DNA of 64,000 bases from Lingula anatina. Its lineage: Eukaryota > Brachiopoda > Lingulata > Lingulida > Lingulidae. Of this stretch, positions 50,901-63,454 are shown piece after piece. The position numbers and the translations under genes are program-made. The stretch lies in assembly GCF_001039355.2 (NCBI RefSeq), contig NW_019775780.1, positions 372,001-436,000 on the forward strand. The letters are read 5' to 3'. Under the pieces are notes generated by a model, which saw only the letters and a program-made list of their open reading frames with translations, made no database searches and was not told where the DNA came from. The first letter of the stretch is position 1. Each line of letters begins with the position of its first letter.

Positions 50901-53900
50901 ATTGACCAAACTAACCATTTTCTTCATTATTTTCACTTGTGGTTGTGATTCCTAGGAATGCTAAAGGTTGGACAGCTCTTGATTGTGCAGCCTATATGGG
51001 CAAGGTGAAGGCAGCAAAGACATTGCTGGAAGCAGACAGTCCTATTGATCCACTTGATAGAAACAAGGTAAATACACAAAGGAAAGAAGCTCTTCTCACA
51101 ATATTTGGAGTTATTTCTAAATATATTTTACTATCTTTATTAAGTACAACTTTGGAAAAATATAGAAATAAGGTTTATGATGTAATTGCAATAGGCAAAG
51201 TCAAAGCTGTCTCTTTCATTTTTTTTAAACACTTCTCTGTTATGTTATACACCACTTTGTATTCTAATTCATAAAGAAATAAATGTTTTGATATCATCTT
51301 CAAGTATCTTAGCTAAGTTATAAATCCAGTTTGCCATATAATGGCTTGAAAATATATTGTAATAAGTAGAAATTATGTATTTCATTGAAAACAACTGTAC
51401 CTATCATTCTGTCTGTCTTTTCAGGTTACTCCCCTTCATTTGGCTGCTAAGGGTGGCCACACAGAGCTGGTGGAACTTCTTATCAAGATGGGTGCAAATG
51501 TTGCACAGAGAGACCACGATGGCCTCAACTGCCTGGATATGGCTATAGACTGCAACCATGAGTAAGTAGGATAAGAAAAGTAACACTTTTAGTGTGACTG
51601 TTTGAGATTTTGATTAAAATTAATACATGTAAGTAGAATTCACCATTAAAATAAATGACACTGTTTGCAAAATATTTGCAGTAAAGTCATTTTTATAATT
51701 TTTTATGTAGAGACCACTTGAACAAAAACTGGGATTATTTTCTTGTCCTTCAGACATTTGCTACCTTAGTGAAGTTTGTTGCAAGTATTGAACATAACTG
51801 GCTGTTATTTGATTATTTTAGGAATGTTGCCATGGCAATTGTTAAGACAGACAAGTGGGAGGAGGCTATGAAAAACCAGATTGCCGATGTGACCAAAGGT
51901 TTGGTGAGGGATACTCCCCTTCGGAAACTCATCCGCAAAATGCCAGGTAAGGAGGTTTAGGTTGAACACCATGATGCAAGTAGTAAAATTTTATTGTTAA
52001 GATTGTTTCTTTTTGAGATATGAAAAAATTCTTACCAGTTAGTAACAGCCTGATGAATATCTGCCAGGTGTGTCAGAAAATTTGGAATATGTTTTCATTT
52101 GTTGAATTGTTTTAGTTGGAAGTTTTAATGCCATTATATATATATATATATATTAAGAAAACATCCAAACTGTAAAAAAATAGGAAAAAAGGATGAGAAT
52201 TTAATTGATTATTTAATTTTGAGCAGATGTTGCAGAGAAAGTATTTAACAACTGCATGAAACCCAACATGACCAACCTTGAACACAAAGACTGTGAAATA
52301 ACATTCAACTACGAGTACCTGGATGACATGTATGCGGACTGGGGTGAAAAGGGGACAAGTGACGCTGGATCCAGCTCAGGTGAGAAGTTTCTGTTTGCCC
52401 TATTAAATAGAAGCCAATGTGAAGGTAAAATTTCAAGCTTCAGTATTACATATACCCATTGAAATTTTGTGGATGAAGGGGGGTAGTGCTTGTACTTGAC
52501 AATTTTTATGAGATTTAACACGTGGCCATAAAAACAATTTGTTAATATTTAGAATGCAAAGGTGAGGAGCAATAAAGTTACAGCTGACTTAAACTTGTTC
52601 AGGGAAGAGAATTTTGAGAATTTTGACCTGAATGTTGGTCTTTCAGGTTCAATTTATGATGAAGACACTCATATCATCAAACCTGACGTTCGTCCCTATT
52701 CCAAGGATTCAAGGATTTTGAAGAAAAACCATCCATTGCAGATTATGGTATGTTATTATGTACTACCTTATATAAATATTGCCCAGTACAAAACCTGCAC
52801 TGGATATTTTAAAAAAATTTGCAATTACAATTACAAACAAACATTAAAAAACAAACAAAAAAGCACTAAATGTCAGAAAAAATTATAAAATATGTTCTCA
52901 GATCTCCAGTTTGTGATGTATTTAATTAAGCTGATGTATTACAGGTGTCCTCAAAAAGAGAAGACTTGTTGAGTCACCCACTGGTATCCAGCCTTCTGAA
53001 ACACAAGTGGCATAAATTTGGAGCTGCCTTCTACTATATTAATCTGATTTTTTACTGTGTCTTCTTGACCTTCCTGACTGGCTATATGCTGGTCCATGAA
53101 CCTCCCTATATGCTGGTGAACTAGTGAGTATTGAAATCATAAGTACCATGAGGGTCAGTGTAGATAAAATATCATTTCCTGCTGTTCTGCTGTAGAAATG
53201 TATTCTTCTGGTGACAATCACAGACGAAAAAAAAGCAATATGCCCTACTATTTTATTAACTCCTAATGTAGGAAGACCTTAATAGATAAGATTAAAATTA
53301 TAAATTCTGGCCAAATGAGAAGATTAGAGTGAAAAGACTTAACCTGTATCAAAATCACTTGTGCTGTTTTAAAGCAAAAGTATCATGAATTAATTTTAAA
53401 ACTGAATAGACAGTGTCTGCATCGTATTTTCACTATTTCCAGCACTGCATGGAATGGGACTGATATCTATACAGTGTCATGTCAGGAACTGGCCAGCTTT
53501 GGTTTACACCAGCCTGTACAGTATCCCATAGCATTTCTGTTGTTTGGAACCATAGGGAAGTGGATAGTTCTGGCCCTGGCTGTACTCACATTAGTGAGAG
53601 AGGTAAGCCAACTGGGAATTGAATTTTTGATATGAATTAAGTTAACTATGTTTATGTATGTGTGTTTATATGTTGAAGCTAAGATATATTAATGTAGACA
53701 CTGTATATTGTTTATAGGAAATGTGAGATTGAGTACATTCCCAATTATTATTGTTGCAACTAAAATTTAATAAAGATAAACTATACGTCTTAAATGAACA
53801 TGAGGAAAGTTTGAATATTTCTTTTCAGTTGTTTCAAATATGCTACTCAAAGCTGAACTATCTGAATGTAGAAAACTTTATTGAATGGTTGATATATGTA

Positions 53901-56048
53901 CCTGCAATCTTACTGGTGATAGACTGGGATTCATGCCAGATGAGCAACCCTCAAATCAGACATGTAAGTAAAGATGCAATTGTGCTTATTTAACTGCATT
54001 GTTGATGAAAAGAATAAAATATGCCAGGGACTTATCATTTTTCCACTCTGATTAATCAAATGAAATAAGACTGTATTATAGAAGCAGTCCATGCTTTTAT
54101 AAGCTTCTCCCCCTTTGTTTCATTCTGCTTGTTTATTTTCAATTTAAATGAGTTAATGTGAATGTTCACTTGTTTACAAAACATTAATCTTTCTGTTTTA
54201 GCCATGGCAGTGGAACGTGGGAGCCATTGCACTATTCCTGGCCTGGATTGAGTTGTTGCTGTTCATAAGAAAGTTACCAAGATTTGGAATCTATGTGGTG
54301 ATGTTCACAGACATCCTCTGGACCTTCTGCCAATTCTTCCTTGTCTTTGTTTTGTTCATAGTGGCCTTTGGATTGACCTTCCATGTGTTGTTGAAAAACC
54401 AGGTAAGGAGGACAGAAGTTTCCAAGTACTTCTTGATCATTTTTCTTGCACATCTTCAGACCATACAAACTAGCCATGTTTTGTTGTGCAAAATAATCTA
54501 GATGATTGTAGTGGTCAAATTTTATAAAAAATCATTAAATCCAAGTCTTATATTTGGAAAAAAAGAACAATTGAGATTTGGAACTGTAGCTTTGTACCTT
54601 AGAGCATAGTTGATTAGGAACTATCCTCTCACCACTAACTGTTAAATTTCAGGCACCATTCAGCTCTCCAGCTAGATCTTTATTGAAGACAGCTGTGATG
54701 ATGATAGGAGAGTTTGAGTTTGATACTCAGTACACTACAGAGATCACACCTGAGGGGCAAAACATGCACAGTGATCAGGTCTACTATGAGGGGGTTACAT
54801 ATGCCATCTTTATTCTCTTCTTGGTTCTTATGTCCATCCTCATCATGAACTTACTGGTGAGTTGAATCTGGGGTTTGAATGTGTGTTTAGACATGTTTTT
54901 GTCATTTCCACTGTACCAATTTTCTATTGCAAACTTGGAAACTGTTCTCTGCAAGATGTGTCAATTTCCTTTTTAATGAAAAAATTAAGAGAATTACAAT
55001 TAAAATGTTAACAAATTAATCAGATGAAAGGATCACTATTTAGTGACATAATCTTCCCCCCAGGTTGGTTTGGCTGTAGATGATATCAAGGCTGTCCAGG
55101 ACCAGGCTGTACTGAAAAGATTGGCTATGCAGGTGAAATATTTACTTCAACAGATTCTACTTGAATGTTTTACAAATTGATTTAGTAAAATTTTTATTTT
55201 TGATTAAGATTTACCACATACAGATTTATGTAAATGGCAAAACAATAAGTTTAAATATCATAATGTAAAGTTAACTTGGTAAATAAAGTGCAGTACCATT
55301 GGAAATAAGGTCAACTTATAAAGAGATCACCTATTTCAGATTGACCTGGCATTAGATGTGGAGAATCAAATACCTGGCTTTTTACGGAGAAGGATGGTAA
55401 TAAAGCAAGAGGCACTGAAGCCTAACCAGCAGAGCTGGTTTACCAAAGATAAGTCCTTGACGTCTGCTTCCATCGCACAGGCATTGCAGCCAGAGCTGGT
55501 AAAAATTTTCATAATCATATGTAGACTTTTGTGAAACTCTATTGTAAACTTTTAATATATCTGTGTAATCTGCTAAAATAACCAATTTAGTTTTGGTCTT
55601 ACATGCAGCACTGAATTGCTTTCAACTGTTGTGCTCTAACTTGGGATACACACACAGATTCACAGAAAACTCTTCATATTAAAACACCCTTATTTTGGAT
55701 TGTGCAGAACTATCAGAGATATTTAGATAATTATATGTTCAGCCTTTTGCCATACGATAAAGAAGCAATGATTGAAACAAAATAGATTTCTAGAAAAAAT
55801 TGTACAATAGCTTTTGATTCATTAATTTTCCTTTGTTCCAGGACCGCATGGATTACATAGAGGAACAGCAGGAGTTGACCAGAACTGACATCTGGAAGCT
55901 GAAGGGTCAAGTGAAGGCCCTCAAGTCTAGTACTGACCGCATTGAGACCATGATGACTGCCTTGATGAAGCATAATGAGATCAACTGGGAGGAAGAGGAT
56001 GATGTGGATGACCAGGATGAACTCAACTTGGCATCTCTGGGAATTTAA
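41942..56048 (+). CDS. TRPA1: TRPA1 cation channel, 25 coding exons, 1,266 aa
   Basis: A complete TRPA-family channel: long N-terminal ankyrin array, pre-S1 linker, six transmembrane segments with a pore loop, TRP-like helix and C-terminal coiled coil. Every intron has GT/AG ends and all phases join (3,801 coding bases). The first exon is open from a CAG acceptor at 41774, but the first in-frame ATG is at 41942 with a purine at -3; an in-frame stop lies upstream of 41720. If a spliced first exon supplies another ATG, the protein gains about 55 residues. The pore reads VMMIGEFEFDTQY, followed by S6 SILIMNLLVGLAVDDIK. These match invertebrate TRPA1 better than Painless- or Pyrexia-type channels, though paralogue assignment needs a tree. 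Known role: sensing of irritant chemicals and/or temperature at the plasma membrane of sensory cells. AATAAA signals follow at 56694 and 57080. Confidence 0.93.
42104..45003 (+). other. TRPA1 intron 1
   Basis: A 2.9-kb intron, the longest in the gene. It contains a widespread invertebrate repeat at 43856-44265 and a C/A-rich run near 44640. No other coding exon recognised. Confidence 0.8.
43856..44265. repeat. dispersed repeat ending in GACCTCCGCCAAGG / GGAGGAGGTAAT
   Basis: It begins near AAAAGCACTCCGAGAGTGCAG, runs through GACCTCCGCCAAGG, and ends AACCTCTTTGGAGGAGGTAA, with a run of ACAGACAGACA-type sequence before the end. From memory this resembles a repeat seen in many aquatic animals. 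Internally about 116 bp is duplicated (from 43944 and 44060; both contain GTTCCTTGGCCCACTTCTGA). Confidence 0.6.
50626..50642. repeat. (GT)n microsatellite
   Basis: A short GT run beginning about 13 nt past the donor of a TRPA1 ankyrin exon (ends 50612). Confidence 0.9.
51822..56048 (+). other. TRPA1: TRPA1 exons 15-25: linker, channel and coiled coil
   Basis: Exons: 51822-51946, 52227-52379, 52647-52747, 52945-53123, 53443-53602, 53829-53963, 54202-54402, 54653-54856, 55064-55132, 55340-55498, 55842-56048. The linker contains Cys in FNNCM and EHKDC, the region where other TRPA1 channels carry electrophile-reactive cysteines (position match inferred, not aligned). S1 is in 52945-53123, S2 at the end of 53443-53602, S3 in 53829-53963, S4-S5 in 54202-54402, pore and S6 in 54653-54856. 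The pore Glu is near residue 1074. The last exon is a heptad-like helix ending in an acidic tail. Confidence 0.92.
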
Positions 56049-56693
56049 GTGCTGTTGTTAAGTTTGGCCGACAGTTGACCTGTCTGTAGCTGGTGAAGAG
56101 TTTAGTCATTCACCTTGGGTAATATTTACCAGTTATCAGGAGACAGGAGCTGGTTTTGTCCTGGAGCTGATTTAAAGCTGTGGCACATTCACTTTTAAAT
56201 GATATGGATAGCACTTTATAATCACCCATGCATGTAATTGTGAGTCTGATTGAAACTGAGGATGTCATATACATAGTAAATAAGATATTTACTGTTCCAT
56301 AGAGCATTTCAGTGGATTGGAAAGAAAATTACTTGTACCAGTAGATACTCAGGTTAGATTTGTTAAAATGAATTTTTAAGCCTTTACTTCTCAGCTTGCA
56401 CAATATTTGCTAGTGTATTAGTATCCATGTGTATATGAAGAATCAGTTGGATCTGTAAGTCATTTCATTCATGGTGAAATACTTAATGCAATTATTTAAA
56501 AGAACACTTACCACAGATTATATACAAAGGAATTTATATTTTAAAAAGGTCATTGTAATGTACTCATTGTTTTGTTATTCACCTTAATAATGTAAGGAGT
56601 TGTAGTCATCTGTGATAGAGAGAAATCTTTTCAATTTTATACATACATATACTACAATAATAACATATATCTCTATAATATTTTTAACCTTTA

Positions 56694-57085
56694 AATAAAT
56701 ATTTCCAGTAATTGTGGGAACATAACAGCATCAGTGTTGTAGCTGTACTGGACCTGTAATTTTTAGAGTTTCATATTGAAGCATTGTCTCAGTAAGGTTA
56801 GATGGTTTTATTGCCATTGTTTCCATAATATTAGTTATTGCTGAGAGCCTGACATAAATGGAAGGAAAGTGGTTAAAGCAGTTATTTCAAAAAGCAAGAC
56901 AGAATTTCTTTACCCATCAAAGTGATCTATTGGTCTATGTACATTTACAAAACTTATATTATAATATTATATTTACATCCATTTTGTAGAAGTTTAAACA
57001 TTCCTTGTGTCCTTTCTTAACATTTTTTCATAATCCTATCTTGTTAGTCTAGTCTGTATATATTCAAGTCCCATGGTTGAATAAA
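56694..57085 (+). terminator. TRPA1: TRPA1 polyadenylation signals
   Basis: AATAAA occurs at 56694-56699 and again at 57080-57085, about 0.65 and 1.0 kb after the stop. Either could end the mRNA; the second is followed by T-rich sequence. Which is used cannot be decided from sequence. Confidence 0.45.
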
Positions 57086-57339
57086 ATTTAATTGTTACAA
57101 CTATAATAAGATAACTGTAATGTGTTTAACTTTATTTATATTAAATGACCTGAATTCATGGTAAATAATGAAAGCCGTAACTTGTACTTTGTTTTTGGTA
57201 AACCTTTTCAGATTGAAGCATTATAGTAACTCCTTTAACAAGAACCATTTTGTTTGTTTTTTTTCTGGACTGCATATCATAAAATCTTCAAAGTTATTAC
57301 CTTTTTGAAAGAGGTCAACAACATTTTAAAATATTATGA

Positions 57340-58560
57340 AAACTAGAGGATCAGAGAGGCGATACCGCCTCCGGATATTGTACCACCAGCTGGAGTAAGC
57401 ACATTTGGATGGAAATCCAAAAAAAAAAAAAGAGACACCACCACCACCAGTCTTGTGCTTGACAGGCTGTATGAAATGCAATAAACAAGAGTTCTCAAAA
57501 TATGCAAAAAAAAAAAAGAACTGTAAAAATGGTCCAATCAAGCAGTTTTTCCAATTGACCTGTATTTTCCTTACATTGATCACTCCTGTGATTTTCTAGA
57601 CAATAGGCCTATTGGTTTTCCTTGAAATGTGTTATCAGTGTTGCATATATGCTGACAAAAGAGGAAACATATGGGCAACACTGGGCATATCTCTGCTAGT
57701 TTTGAAGATATGAGGGGCAAGAAAATATGCAAAGTTCAGTTCAAGGTGAACAGTAGGTCAAAGGTCAATTTCAAGGTCACAGTTTATGACTTCCTATTCA
57801 AGTTAAAAAGTAACTATGGGCATTTCTTTGCCAGATATAAAGGCCAGAAAACATGCAAAGTACAGTTCATTATAAAAAGTAGGTCAAAGGTCAAATTGAA
57901 GGTCACAGTTAGATTGCCAGTATATGACTTCCTATTGAAGTTCAATAGTAACTAATGATGTATCTCTGTCAGTTTTTGAGATATAAGGGAGAGAAAATTT
58001 GCAAAGTTCAGTTCATGGTGAAAAGTAGGTCAGTGGTCAATTTAAAGGTCACAATGCGATTGCCAGTATATGACTTCCTACTCAAGTTCAACAGTAGCTA
58101 TGGGCATATCTTTGCCAGTTTAAGAGATATAAGGGCTGGAAAATATGCAAAGTTCAGTTCATGGTGAAAAGTAGGTCAGAGGTCAATTTCAGGATCACAG
58201 TTAGATTGCCAGTATATGACTTCCTATTTAAGTTCAACAGTAACTATCAGCATATCTTTGCCAGTTTTGGAGATATAAAAATCAGAAAACTTGCAAATCA
58301 TGAAAAGTAGGTCAAAGGTCAATTTCAAGGTCACAGTTAGATTACAAGTATATGACTTCCTATTCAAGTTCAACAGTAACTATGGGCGTTTCTCTGCTAA
58401 TTTTGTAGTATTTCACTTTTTATTTTCACCACTAAATAAATATTGGATGTTGAACTTTTCGATAAAATGCAATGCCTAAGCAGTATCGAAAACAAATAAC
58501 GGACACCACCTTCAGTGTTGTGCTTGATAAGCTCTACAAAATGCAAAAAACAAGAGGTCT
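57340..58560. repeat. tandem array (~140-bp unit) with AGGTCA direct repeats
   Basis: Units begin near 57682, 57819, 57957, 58102, 58248 and 58383 (partial), so the period is 135-146 bp. Each carries CAAAGTTCAG-type sequence, then GTAGGTCAAAGGTCAA, an AAGGTCACAG, then TATATGACTTCCTATT. Flanking copies of another repeat (GACACCACC...GTGTTGTGCTTGA...AAATGCAA) occur at 57433-57495 and 58500-58555, so the array may be inside a larger element. Confidence 0.75.
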
Positions 58561-60530
58561 CTAGCATTAACAGTTCCAGAATTGGAGAGTTTTCAGTTTT
58601 GGCATTTAATGGCCGCTGCTCCCGTGACCCCAAACTCACAAAGATGAAAGAAGACCCTAAGGGTAACACCTGTCCATAATATTATAAGTTAGATCTGGAA
58701 TTTCTGAAACTCGGCATAAAATAATAATTTTTTTGCAAAAAATTCCCATTTTTAGAAAATTTTGGCCCGTTTGACCTTGAAATAAAGGTCAAAGGTCAAA
58801 TCCAAGGGCATATTTGAAAACTCCACATATGACTTTCGGTCAGCCATCTGTAGAAATTTTTCCCATAATTCCTTAGGTATTGGAGATATTTAGCATTGAA
58901 TTTTCAAAATATTTGACAAGGGTGCGTTACAACAAGTGCCAGGCCCAGGCCAATGCACCGACTGAGACAAAAAAACCAGGGGGTTCAAGCTGAGATTATA
59001 TTTGACCTAAATCCAAGAGATGGGGACACAGGTCCTTGCGGTCTAGGAGGAGAAGCGGTAACGGTGACTTGTATCCCACGCCATCCTGCGGAGCCGCATG
59101 AGCCGGCGGAGCCGCAGGAGCCGGCGGAGCTGTACGAGACGGGTCGGGACTAAAACCATGAGTACCGCCAGCGTACACGCTGGTGGTACTAATTATGTTG
59201 CTGGTGTAATGAAAATGTTAATACAATATAGGGTAACCAAACAGAAGTGATATTTTCAAATATACAGGAGAATATCTGGAATGTTGTAAGATAATATTAA
59301 TGTCCTATGCACAGTTCAAAGATCCTTATATTGTTATTATTTTAGAAAAGTGTAATGAATGAATTAAGTATAACTTAAAGGAACAAAGCTAAATATCTTT
59401 AATTGACAACATTGACTGAAATTCATAGCTGTTGAATGGAATGTTTCAGACAGGAGAAGAGTGACTTATTTTGGAATGTTTATATCATATTTATCATAAA
59501 CTATTTGTTTGTTTATTGAAGTAGATGTGAATTACAGTATTTAGTAAGGTGCCGTTCTGGCCTAGTTAATGCAATAATCGCCATTTTCAGAAATGTTTGA
59601 TTACAATGTATATTGTATTGTCTCTAATAAAATGTTAGGATTAATTGAAGTTCAAGGTATCCTTATGTTTTTTGCATCAGGTCCAATTAAAAAAAATTCT
59701 TACTTGCAAATCATTACTTGAACTGTTCCTTTACTTGCAATTGATATTTCAATTACTATTTCTAATTCTTCACAGAAATTGTTGTTACAGTAAGCAATTT
59801 TTTCTTGTGTGGGTTAAGATGCCATGGGTTGAAAGGAAATACATTCTTCTGAATCAGATATCTTTTGTTTCAGGCATTTTATCATTTTATGGCTCAAATT
59901 TGGAAAGACAAGTTTTACAGGGCAAAAAATATGGTTTTAGGACATTTCAAACATGCAAAATAATTAAAAAAAAGAGTTAACCTGCATAAAGGAATCTGAA
60001 AAATTTAAAATTACTATTTTATCCGTCTTGGTGTTTTTATTTCATTCACTCAATTAAAAGAATCAAATATATTAACACTCTCAAGCTACTATTCAGCAAA
60101 TAAGTGACAATTGGCGGTAAAAAACTTCATTGTCTTTTTGTATAGGTCCCACATTTACTAGGTATTTAAGTTTTTGGCAGTCATCAGTAGAATACACATC
60201 TTAGATGTGCTTTTTTTAGCAATGTAGATACTTCGGCAGGACATGCTGTGTAGACAAAACGAGTGTAAATCAAGAAGAAATGTCGCATTCACTCATTATT
60301 TCATTGAAGAAAATTATCATCCACTCATTGTTCATTGAATCTTGATATTAACCTTACACATCCTTAAAAAACTTGGAAACAATATTAACCCTCTTGTGGC
60401 TTACTGTCCTTGTACAATTATTCTCTTGAATATTATGGATTTATAATATACAATTTATATATAATGTTCTGCTTATTTTACACTTTGTTCTACTTGATTT
60501 CAAGTATCACTTGCTATGCCTGCGGCTTTC
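58561..60530. other. intergenic, no gene recognised
   Basis: About 2 kb between the TRPA1 3' side and the MTCH-like 3' end. It contains a further AGGTCA-rich spot at 58772-58798, a GC-rich GAGCCGGCGGAG repeat near 59089-59130, and a short palindrome GTACCGCCAGCGT/ACGCTGGTGGTAC at about 59162-59189. The GC-rich repeat opens a frame on both strands without family features. Confidence 0.5.
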
Positions 60531-63454
60531 TTATCGCTGCATGTAGAAGTCCAAAGCTTGATGGTGGCTTGCTTTTGGGATATTACAAGTGCGGGCAAAC
60601 AGCAAAGAAGCTCCTCTCTTCAGCTCATTCTGAATAAAGACAAGAACTGTATTATACTTAATGCCATATATAATACTGACAATGATTATCTTTGTTTACA
60701 TTTTTCATCTTATTTCAATTAGTTTATATTAAGAAATATAGAAAAAGACATTTGAGGAGATGAAAAATACAACATGAGAGACCTGTCAAAGCAGTGTGTG
60801 TGCACATACATACATACATGTAGTCTGTCCATAAAACTTTTAAGCAAACACATGAATTTAATATTTAACTGGCACTGGTTATCATAATGACAATACTTAC
60901 ATTAGACTTAAGATAGGACCAGCAGTCTCTCCAGCTGTCAAATGCTGGAATTATTGGAGGAGCAGCCAAAGCAAGCCTATGGATATGAAAAGCGGAGAAA
61001 TTATAAATTTTATATTTTATGATTTAAATCAAGGTTTGCTCAGACAAACTTCTATAAACGTAGTTCTATTTAGCATTAGTATGAATACCATTAATCTTCT
61101 ATTATCAGTATTAAATTCCACAAATTTCAGGGCACCACTTCAACATACATAACGACAGATATTAAACTGAATCCCATTACATTAAAACAATATATTCCCT
61201 TACCCTGCATTGTTCACTGCCATGATGTTGCTCACCAGTGTGAAGGAGTAAGTGAAATGGGTGGTAATGTGCTGAAAAAAAAAATCACATCGCATGTCTG
61301 CCTTAAGTAACCTGAACTCTTATGGACATTAAGTTTGGAAATTACACAATCCTTATTTGTATATGCTGTTAGAGATACTGTTAGTAATACCATGTAAGGC
61401 TTCTTTCACATGGAAAGTCTATTTTCTAAAAATCTATTTTCTATTCGTGGTATATCTTGTGATCACGGTCTGTGCCCTGAATATCCCGCAGCGTAATTAC
61501 TGGCAGTGCGAGCCAGTTACTTCCAAAGCTGTAATTAATTATCGGCTGTGCTCGGAGGAGATTCTTATACCTTGACGCATGCGCAGTAGGAAGTTAGAAA
61601 GTTAATGGCGGTCGCGGTGGCTTTGAAAAATGTTTGTCGATTTTGTGCAACAACAAGACGAAGAAGATGAAGAAGCTATACACACGACAGATACGAGTGC
61701 AACCGTCATGATCCGATGGCAAGCGATGCGGTAACGGAGGATGAGATTTTATAGAATGCGAGCACAGCCGAGAATTAATTACAGCTTTGTATAAGTAACT
61801 GGCTCGCGCTGCCAGTAATTACGCCGTGGGATATTCAGGACCGTGATCATAAGATACCGCGAATAGAAAACAGATTTTTAGAAAATAGACATTCCATGTG
61901 AACGAAGCCCAATTCAAAACAAAAGCTTTAGTGCATGGTCGACTGTTAATAAGGTTAACCAAATATGAAAAGTTTACACCTTGCCCGGTTTTTGAAAAAT
62001 ACATACCGTGCAAGCTGGATAAGTATAGGTCTGTAATTCCTGAAATGAAAAAGATAACAATATGAGCTTCTAAAAAGATTTATACCAAATATACTTCCAG
62101 TTAGTAGCCATCAAAGAACTTGAAAATCTTCAAAACAGGTTCATTCGCAGTCTCCAAACAGTCTTTTGACAAACACATGCACCTCAACAAAGAACTATAA
62201 GAAACGTATGTAATATATATACAAGAATAAAAGAAACATTATTTGGATAATTGTAAACTAACCTTGTCCTTCACTATATAACTGTTGATCAGATACACAA
62301 GGGTATTTGTGACCCACAGTAAGATGGTGTCCCCTATCAGGCGTGGCACTAGACCCCTAATATGTGCAAAATATATTAGTTATAAAACGAGCAAAATTAC
62401 TTAAACACCACTTCATATTTTTCCTCTTATTTCTGTAGTTTTAATGACTTTAAGGGTAGTCTGAAATCTATCATTCTAAGGTATGTGAGGCTGTAAATAA
62501 ACCCTCCCTTGCCAGCTAACAGTACCTATTCAATGAAATATCAAATACATTGAGAAGTAGATTGCTTCCTAACTACAGACATCATCATCCTATGCTTGGA
62601 TATTATTTCTGTCTTGACTAATGCAAACAACAGTTATGTTATATCAAATATATTACAGAATGCTTGGAAAACTGAAAACTACTTACGCAAAGAACCCCCA
62701 AATCCCCTCTTTTTGATATATCTCAGAATATGGTGTCAGCCATCCACTGAAAAAAATTTTGATCATCAATCTGATATCATAATAGCATTCATTCACATTT
62801 TCACTCATTTTACAAAAAATATACTTGGCAATTTCTCACAAATGCTGAACAACTTGAAAGTAATATGGGCAATTTGGGTCTGAATGGTAGTTCAAAGTGA
62901 CACCCTGAAAATGCCAATATGTGAAAAAAGAACATTTCAACATTTCACAAAGAAATTGCATAACTCAAGAAAAATAACCCCATCAGGCTGGTTTTCAAAA
63001 TTGTCCTGTATCCTGTAAGTTTGGATACAATTTTTCAAGTGTTTTCCCACTTAATGTGTTATCTGCATTGCATGTATGCTGGAAAAAAAAAAAAAAAAAG
63101 AACAGCTTTACTGTATTTAATGAATGTTCATCAGTTCTGTAAGTTTGAGCAAAAGGTAAAATGTGGTCTCTGAAAGTGCATGGTGACAACAACAACAGAT
63201 GCAGGTGATGGCTATATGTACAGACACAACATGAAAAAATTAAAATAAAATTTAAAAAATTAATAAATAAATTAATAAATTATTTAATAAAAAAGTGATA
63301 ATTCAACATGGTTGAATTATTACAATAAGATGAAACATATAAAATCATGAAACATTTTTCCGTTTAACTTTGTCCTAAATTTTACAGTTTTATTTTAAGT
63401 ACCTGTAAATATCTTCTCTTCCTACAAATTCTGCCATGGATCGCACCATTATCA
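60531..63454 (-). CDS. MTCH2: mitochondrial carrier homolog 2-like protein (MTCH), C-terminal seven exons
   Basis: Minus-strand exons join in phase: 63403-63454, 62687-62746, 62263-62356, 62007-62039, 61204-61271, 60901-60976 and 60531-60629 (stop). The protein reads VIMVRSMAEFVGRED, EIYQKEGIWGFFAGLVPRLI, a hydrophobic helix, LVSNIMAVNNAGLALAAPP, FDSWRDCWSYLKSN and a terminal helix RGASLLFARTCNIP. The GFFAGLVPRL and SN-MAVNN motifs are hallmarks of MTCH1/2, SLC25-related outer-mitochondrial-membrane proteins linked to insertion of alpha-helical membrane proteins and apoptosis. About 160 residues are visible, roughly half the usual length; the 5' half lies right of the window (the first exon here starts in phase 1). 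The 33-bp exon is a conserved-phase microexon. It is convergent with TRPA1. MTCH1 versus MTCH2 cannot be separated here. Confidence 0.87.
61399..61909. mobile_element. DNA element with ~170-bp inverted repeats
   Basis: The left arm (61399-61575, from GGCTTCTTTCACATGGAA) and right arm (61735-61909, ending TTCCATGTGAACGAAGCC) pair along most of their length, through GATCACGGTC, GTAATTACTGGCAG and CGGCTGTGCTCG. The centre has a short open stretch (ATGTTTGTCGATTTTGTGC) that might be a transposase remnant. It lies in an intron of the MTCH-like gene. The superfamily is unclear; no clean target duplication seen. Confidence 0.75.

Larger units (their letters stand above)
41942..51561 (+). other. TRPA1: TRPA1 exons 1-14: N-terminus and ankyrin repeats
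   Basis: Exons: 41942(41775)-42103, 45004-45169, 45642-45847, 46753-46851, 47406-47594, 47902-48120, 48463-48556, 48763-48958, 49266-49449, 49729-49836, 50137-50225, 50466-50612, 50956-51067, 51425-51561. Roughly 14-16 ankyrin repeats are recognisable (examples: SPLHYAARYNHFEAVRIL, TPLHLASVGGDVRVVQLLL, TPLHLAAKGGHTELVELLI). Between LHFAARFK (exon 3) and SVVKYLVERGAKVNAQD (exon 5) about 100 acidic, Ser- and Lys-rich residues interrupt a repeat. The 99-bp exon 4 (phase 0-0) lies wholly inside this insert. Confidence 0.92.

Noticed and set aside
58953-59153. Pro/Glu-rich open frame (AEPHEPAEPQEPAE)
   Set aside because: It comes from a short GC-rich tandem repeat with no supporting gene structure.
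59162-59189. Short GTACCGCCAGCGT palindrome as a terminator or histone-type 3' stem-loop
   Set aside because: No histone or other gene ends near it; likely part of repeat sequence.
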